64,000 nucleotides of DNA from JAHEEL01 sp942491345. GTDB taxonomy: Bacteria > Actinomycetota > Acidimicrobiia > Spongiisociales > UBA5794. The notes beneath the pieces were generated by a model that was not told the origin of the DNA, searched no databases, and was given only the letters and a program-made list of their open reading frames with translations. Both the position numbers and the translations under genes were made by a program. The stretch covers positions 266,150-330,149 of the forward strand of contig CALOAN010000021.1 of NCBI GenBank assembly GCA_942491345.1, in the 5' to 3' direction. This document shows positions 59,947 through 64,000 of the stretch, in pieces. Positions within the stretch are counted from its first letter, which is position 1, and the number at the start of each line of letters is the position of its first letter.

Positions 59947-60669
59947 CCGACCAGCTCGACGACTCCGTCGCGGCACACGCCCTCAACGCCCTCCCCGAGG
60001 ACGAGAGAGACCTCGTGGAAACGGCGATCGGATTCGATGACGAACTGAATTCGCACTACGAAGTGCACCGCCGCATCGCCGCTGAACTCGTAGAAGGTTT
60101 CTCGGATGTTGTCCCCGCAGCGTCACCCGAGTTGTGGGACCGCATCGCGCTGGAGGCGGGTCTGGTTACCTCCCCAGACCCGTCCTCAGCCGATGCCACC
60201 ATCAACCCTGCCCCGTCGTCGAAGTGGCGTCGATTCGCGCCGATCATCGCCGGCATCGCAGCAGTCCTCGTGGCCGTCTCACTCACGGCGGGACTGCTCT
60301 CGACCCGTAGCGAGCCCGGCGGGCCTCGAGGCGCTGCCGCCTCGCTCGGCCGACCTTCCCGGATCCATGAACGTTGCACTCGTCGACCCGGCCGCCGGAA
60401 CGGCGGTCGCAGACGTCGTCGTGACGACCGACGGAGAAGGCTTCATCGACGGCAGCGCCCTCCCGACCCTGGCAGAGAATCGGACGTATCAGCTGTGGGC
60501 GATCGTGGGGGAGCGAGTGATCTCTGTCGGCATCATGGGGAACCGGCCCGAAATCAGTTCCTTCCGCGTCGAAGGGCAACTCGCAGGCCTCGCCATCAGC
60601 GAGGAGATCCTCGGCGGTGTGGTGGTGTCTGAAGTGGACCCCGTAGGGATCTGGCTCGACCAGGCCTGA
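59943..60669 (+). CDS. Anti-sigma factor (RskA-like), frameshifted near 60345
   Basis: N-terminal zinc-free anti-sigma domain (LDDSVAAHALNALPEDERDL), one membrane helix at about residues 97-115 (FAPIIAGIAAVLVAVSLTAG) and an extracytoplasmic RskA domain. The first frame turns Arg-rich after about residue 130. The neighbouring frame gives ADLPGSMNVALVDPAAGTAV, ENRTYQLWAIVGERVISVG and a normal end at 60669. One extra base within about 60320-60350 explains it. If real, the broken protein would lose its sensor domain. It overlaps the sigma gene by 4 nt. Confidence 0.85.
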
Positions 60670-60716
60670 GTTGTTCGGCTTTGCGCCCGGTAGCTCCAGA
60701 TGGTGAGCCACCGTCC

Positions 60717-61358
60717 CTATCGGGTCTCGGCGCAGTCTGCCGGCAGGTCGTTGCCGCTCACCTTGAATTCGTTGCAGCTCAGGAACCGGCCATTGAGTTC
60801 GCCGACGCCGTAGCCGAGGAGGGCGATGACGAGCACGATGACCACGCTCATGACCTTGAGCCGACGGTTCGGGATCGAGAAGTAGTCGGGAGCGACGAGG
60901 CGCAGCACGATCCAAAACACCATCGGGTACAGCATGATGACGAGGATGAAGAGCACCGAGTCGATCGTCGAGGTCACGCTGTTTTCGCGAGGCGGAACTG
61001 CCAGCCTGAAGAAGATCCAGACCATCGGGATCGAGAGGATTCCAAGGAGCCACCAATTGACCTTCGTCTGGCGGCGCAGCACGATCGTCCCGAGCACGAC
61101 GACGAACAGCACGACCGCGACCTGGTGCCTGCGGGCAAAGAAGACGGTGTGGAACGCCCCGTAGTTGAACGCGATGTCCCACGCGACCAGCGCAGCCCCG
61201 ATCGTCGACACGAAGAACGTACGAGTCTCGGGAGCGGTGCTCTCCTCCTTCGAGAACCCTGTGAGGATGTCGTCGTTCTCTACCCACGACGCGAAGGACC
61301 GGAGTGGCTTTCGCCAGCCCCGGTCCTTCCCGTTCCCCTCTTGGCCCGGATCGGCCAT
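60717..61358 (-). CDS. Integral membrane protein, unknown family
   Basis: 213 residues starting MADPGQEGNGKDRGWRKPLR at 61358. About five hydrophobic helices (VAVVLFVVVLGTIVL; WWLLGILSIPMVWIFF; VLFILVIMLYPMVFWIVLRL; VMSVVIVLVIALLGYGVGEL) and two Cys near the C-terminus (FLSCNEFKVSGNDLPADCAE). It follows the AI-2E-type gene by 14 bp and is probably cotranscribed. Extensions past 61358 run antisense to the upstream gene and are not used. Confidence 0.8.
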   Translation of the reverse strand: MADPGQEGNGKDRGWRKPLRSFASWVENDDILTGFSKEESTAPETRTFFVSTIGAALVAWDIAFNYGAFHTVFFARRHQVAVVLFVVVLGTIVLRRQTKVNWWLLGILSIPMVWIFFRLAVPPRENSVTSTIDSVLFILVIMLYPMVFWIVLRLVAPDYFSIPNRRLKVMSVVIVLVIALLGYGVGELNGRFLSCNEFKVSGNDLPADCAETR

Positions 61359-61372
61359 CGGCTCGCTACCGG

Positions 61373-62599
61373 CTAGCTGGCCGTCGGCTGTGGATCCGCG
61401 TTGTCGTCTGGCGAGTCGTAGGCCGACTGGTAGACGACTTTGTAGCTCTTCCCACTGTTCTTGATGATCGACGTGATCAACGCCGCGACGGGCAGGGCTG
61501 CAAACGCCCCCATCGGACCGGCGATCGCGCCGCCGGCAAGTGCGGCGCCGAACGCGATAGCACCGTTGAGCTCCATCGTGTTCGATGAGATCTTCGGTGA
61601 CAGCCAGTAGTTCTCCACCTGCTGGTAGATCAGCACCCACACCAGCAGGATCAATGCCTCCGGCAGACCCAGGACGACCAATGCCAACAGGATGGGCACC
61701 GCCGCACCGAGATACGTCCCGATCGCCGGGATGAACTCGGCGACGAACCCCTCGAAGATTGCCAGCGGTATGGCGTAGAGCGTCGGCATGCCCACCAGCA
61801 GCATTGCGACGAAGAACAATCCGCCGTTGATGATCACCAACAGCATCCGGGAGTAGAAGTAGCCTCCTGTCTGTTCGATCGCGGTGTCCCAGACCCATCC
61901 GTAGACCTTCTGCCGGTCTGGCGGCATGCGAGACAAGAACGCACGCTCGATCCTCGGCGCGTCGGCTGCCATATAGAACGTGAACATCAACACCGTCGCG
62001 AGATTGAAGATCATCCCGATTCCCGACATCGCGACCCCGGCGATGTTGTCGGCGAAGCTGGAGATCCCCGATCCGGCTGCCTCACCGGCATCGGTTCCCG
62101 TCTGCTGATCGATGACGTCCTGGCCGATCAGGTCCTGGCTGTATCCGTTGATCGTGTCGGCGAAGTTGCCGCCCTGTCCTGATAGTTCATCGGCGAAGTC
62201 AACCGCCGCCGGGATCATGAACCCCACCAGAGCGACGATGAAGATCACGAATCCGAGGTAGATAGCGCCGACAGCCGCCCCTCGCTTCCAGCCCCAACGC
62301 TCGTGCATGTACTTGACCGCCGGAATCATCGCCAATGCGAAGAAGAGCGACACCGCCAGCATGCGGATCAACGTCTGTGTGCGGAACACGATGACCAAAC
62401 CGAGGGTCACGAGCAACCCGACCCCCACGACCTTCCACAGTGACTGCCACACAAACTCGTTCACCCATCGGGGGCGACCAGAGGTCGACTCCGCTGGAGC
62501 GTCCGCGTTCGCCTTCGCTGCGGCCGCAACATCATCCGGCACCGTTGCTTCGGCTCCCGTCCAGCCGTCCTGCCGAACGGAATCGTCCTTGTCGGCCAT
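61373..62599 (-). CDS. AI-2E family (PF01594-type) membrane transporter
   Basis: 408 residues with about eight membrane helices. Family marks: ALAMIPAVKYMHERWGWKRG, FVAEFIPAIGTYLGAAVPIL, then VLIYQQVENYWLSPKISSNT and a final LITSIIKNSG. Members include putative AI-2 exporters and Na+/H+ antiporters; the substrate is unknown. The N-terminal 55 residues and C-terminal tail are polar. First gene of a two-gene unit. Confidence 0.92.
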   Translation of the reverse strand: MADKDDSVRQDGWTGAEATVPDDVAAAAKANADAPAESTSGRPRWVNEFVWQSLWKVVGVGLLVTLGLVIVFRTQTLIRMLAVSLFFALAMIPAVKYMHERWGWKRGAAVGAIYLGFVIFIVALVGFMIPAAVDFADELSGQGGNFADTINGYSQDLIGQDVIDQQTGTDAGEAAGSGISSFADNIAGVAMSGIGMIFNLATVLMFTFYMAADAPRIERAFLSRMPPDRQKVYGWVWDTAIEQTGGYFYSRMLLVIINGGLFFVAMLLVGMPTLYAIPLAIFEGFVAEFIPAIGTYLGAAVPILLALVVLGLPEALILLVWVLIYQQVENYWLSPKISSNTMELNGAIAFGAALAGGAIAGPMGAFAALPVAALITSIIKNSGKSYKVVYQSAYDSPDDNADPQPTAS

Positions 62600-62699
62600 G
62601 TCCGTCGCCTCCGTTTGTTGCTACTTGCGCTATTCAAGCATGGGCAGGCGCGGGTCCGGCGTCGACACCCGAATCGGGTGTGATTGGCGCAAGGCCTGG

Positions 62700-63554
62700 T
62701 CAGTTCGTCTCGACGGCGAGGGGGCCCTTCCCCTCGTCCCAGACGGCACCGTCGAGTACCGCCTCCGACAGGTCGGCCTGGGTGAGCGCCGTGCCGGCGA
62801 AGTTGGCCCTCGTGAGGTCGGCGCCGGTGAAGTTCGTGCCGCGTCGCGCCATGATGCGCTGAGCGAGTCTGCGGCTCAGCAGATCGCGGTCGTCGGCTTT
62901 GAGGGCCCGCTTCGCAACGAGCATCAGGACGACCGTCACGACGATGGCGGCAAGGCCACCGTTGACGCGGCCCGCGGCGAGACCACCGATCACGGAAACA
63001 ATGGCGATCGCCCAACCGCCGAAGACACCGCCCACGATCCGGCCCATGATCCCCGCGACGGCTGCTGGGCCGAACATGAGGATCAGGCCGATCACCGGGA
63101 GGCCGTCGCGGTATCGCGGCTCACCGAAGATCTCCACAACGATGAAGTCCACGGCGACCGCGATGATGACGACGACGAGGAAGATCTTCAGCGCACGCAC
63201 GATGCCGTGCTTGAGCAGCATGTAGAAGAACAGCACGATGAGCGCCAGCAACAGGATGCCGCCCAAGAGGTCTTGCCACTCGCTGGACGTTATCCGCTGC
63301 TCCATCCCGTCGGCAAGCAGCCCCACGACCACTCCGGCTGCGATGCTGACGAGCATCGCACCAACGAGGATCAGCACCCCGGTGAGCGGCTTCACCCCGA
63401 TGCGAGCGTTGGTGAAGTCGGCGTCGACGAGGCTCGCCCCGCTGAAGTCGGCGGCGCGAACATCGGAGCCGGAGAAGTCGGCGCCATCGAGGGCCGCACC
63501 CGCGAATGACTCGCCGCGGAGGTCCTGGCCGTGGTAGTTGCTCTGGTCTGTCAA
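62700..63554 (-). CDS. Membrane protein with pentapeptide repeats at both ends
   Basis: 284 residues. Pentapeptide A(D/N)LXX-like repeats at about residues 10-50 (GADFSGSDVRAADFSGASLV) and again near 240-275 (FTGADLTRANFAGTALTQAD), with six or so membrane helices between. Split repeats flanking a membrane core are unusual. Its start overlaps the upstream STAS-protein stop by 4 nt (ATGA), so it is translationally coupled to it. Function unknown; perhaps a regulator or scaffold of that transporter. Confidence 0.85.
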   Translation of the reverse strand: MTDQSNYHGQDLRGESFAGAALDGADFSGSDVRAADFSGASLVDADFTNARIGVKPLTGVLILVGAMLVSIAAGVVVGLLADGMEQRITSSEWQDLLGGILLLALIVLFFYMLLKHGIVRALKIFLVVVIIAVAVDFIVVEIFGEPRYRDGLPVIGLILMFGPAAVAGIMGRIVGGVFGGWAIAIVSVIGGLAAGRVNGGLAAIVVTVVLMLVAKRALKADDRDLLSRRLAQRIMARRGTNFTGADLTRANFAGTALTQADLSEAVLDGAVWDEGKGPLAVETN

Positions 63555-64000
63555 CTGCTGTTCTCTCGCTTGGTGTCGGACGTGGCATCCCCACCGGCTC
63601 CGCTCACGGCGTCGACGGCGTTGCGGACCGTATCGTAGATCCGGTCTTCTCCGATCTCGCCGGTGACACCCGTGAGTTGGAGGAGTTCATGCGTACCCGC
63701 GTGGACGCGAGCCAGCGCGAGATCCACCCCGTAGCGCTGCGCGTAGGTGAAGAGGCTGGAGACGGCAGCAGCACCGGTGTCATCGACGAGGAAGACCTCC
63801 TCGAAATCGATGACAAGCGTGTGTGGGAGTGGGCCTTTCGCCGCGGCGTCGATGAGGATGCCCTCGCCCGTGTTTGTGAACGCCGTGGCGTTGGAGAAGA
63901 TCAGGGGGGCGGAGAACCGGTAGACGATGACGCCCGGCACACGCTCGGCCTCCGGGTGGACCGAGCCCTTGCGGCGTCCGTAGAGCCAATCCTTGACCAC
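63551..64000 (-). CDS. SulP-type transporter, C-terminal STAS domain only (runs off the window)
   Basis: The last 149 codons of a minus-strand gene that continues beyond 64000. The visible part is a STAS domain: PGVIVYRFSAPLIFSNATAF, LVIDFEEVFLVDDTGAAAVS and YGVDLALARVHAGTHELLQL, matching the C-terminus of SulP/SLC26 anion transporters. The membrane portion is presumably outside. It overlaps the pentapeptide-repeat gene. Confidence 0.82.
   Translation of the reverse strand: MVKDWLYGRRKGSVHPEAERVPGVIVYRFSAPLIFSNATAFTNTGEGILIDAAAKGPLPHTLVIDFEEVFLVDDTGAAAVSSLFTYAQRYGVDLALARVHAGTHELLQLTGVTGEIGEDRIYDTVRNAVDAVSGAGGDATSDTKRENSS

Noticed and set aside
60283..61898. Arg-rich minus-strand ORFs over the anti-sigma and membrane-protein genes
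   Set aside because: They run antisense or past the supported start of the real genes and show no domain.

Overview
The window is from a high-GC Gram-positive bacterium of the Actinomycetota, plausibly an aquatic or soil lineage near Acidimicrobiia; that placement is inferred from gene content only. Supporting features are a single-chain (homodimeric) pyruvate dehydrogenase E1, an AfsR/SARP-type regulator with NB-ARC and TPR regions, a DUF2510 protein, a class-F-like sortase, a heliorhodopsin and many apparently leaderless starts. No rRNA, tRNA, CRISPR array, phage or IS element was seen. Genes are dense, and many operon partners overlap by 1-4 nt.

Layout. 1-5.8 kb: partial cysK behind a Cys-rich leader peptide and terminator, a SulP anion transporter, an SLC12-like permease. 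5.9-11 kb: small membrane proteins, an orphan ABC ATPase, argF with a cyclic-2,3-diphosphoglycerate-synthase-like GTPase. 11-14.2 kb: a TetR regulator heading a class III aminotransferase and alanine dehydrogenase. 14.2-23.3 kb: a universal stress protein, a kinase/aminotransferase fusion, galK-galE, a GT-B-like protein, DUF427 and an acyl-CoA dehydrogenase. 23.6-35 kb: a TMEM175-like channel, a SARP regulator, a TetR-controlled heterodimeric ABC exporter, aceE. 35.6-38.2 kb: metY-metX behind a Met-rich leader peptide and terminator. 38.3-42 kb: a hydrolase, a photolyase and an SDR/DUF2867-type protein. 42-50.3 kb: DUF4397 protein and sortase, an ABC permease/ATPase set, SDR, MOSC and YbaK proteins. 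50.6-60.7 kb: heliorhodopsin, fasciclin lipoprotein, CarH/LitR-like B12 regulator, the FAD oxidoreductase-DUF1365-CFA-synthase operon, the SRPBCC-SDR-SRPBCC operon, and an ECF sigma/anti-sigma pair. 60.7-64 kb: membrane proteins and a partial SulP/STAS protein.

Two systems stand out. First, the last steps of cysteine and methionine synthesis (cysK and metY-metX) each carry a near-leaderless short ORF rich in the matching amino acid, followed by an intrinsic terminator: ribosome-mediated attenuation of sulfur metabolism. Second, the 39-60 kb stretch looks like a light / photo-oxidative-stress regulon: B12-binding regulator, ECF sigma factor, photolyase, membrane-lipid remodelling genes and heliorhodopsin. 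A shared AT-rich motif (TTANNACTAAAY-like) lies in the divergent promoter regions of the photolyase operon/DUF4397 gene and of the fasciclin/B12-regulator pair, and twice just after the sigma-factor promoter.

The same 39-60 kb stretch has six single-base reading-frame breaks in five conserved genes, five of them apparent one-base insertions. Conserved sequence resumes in the other frame each time, so local sequencing error is at least as likely as gene decay. Two families of dispersed intergenic repeats and a 73-bp tandem array fill most of the longer non-coding gaps.
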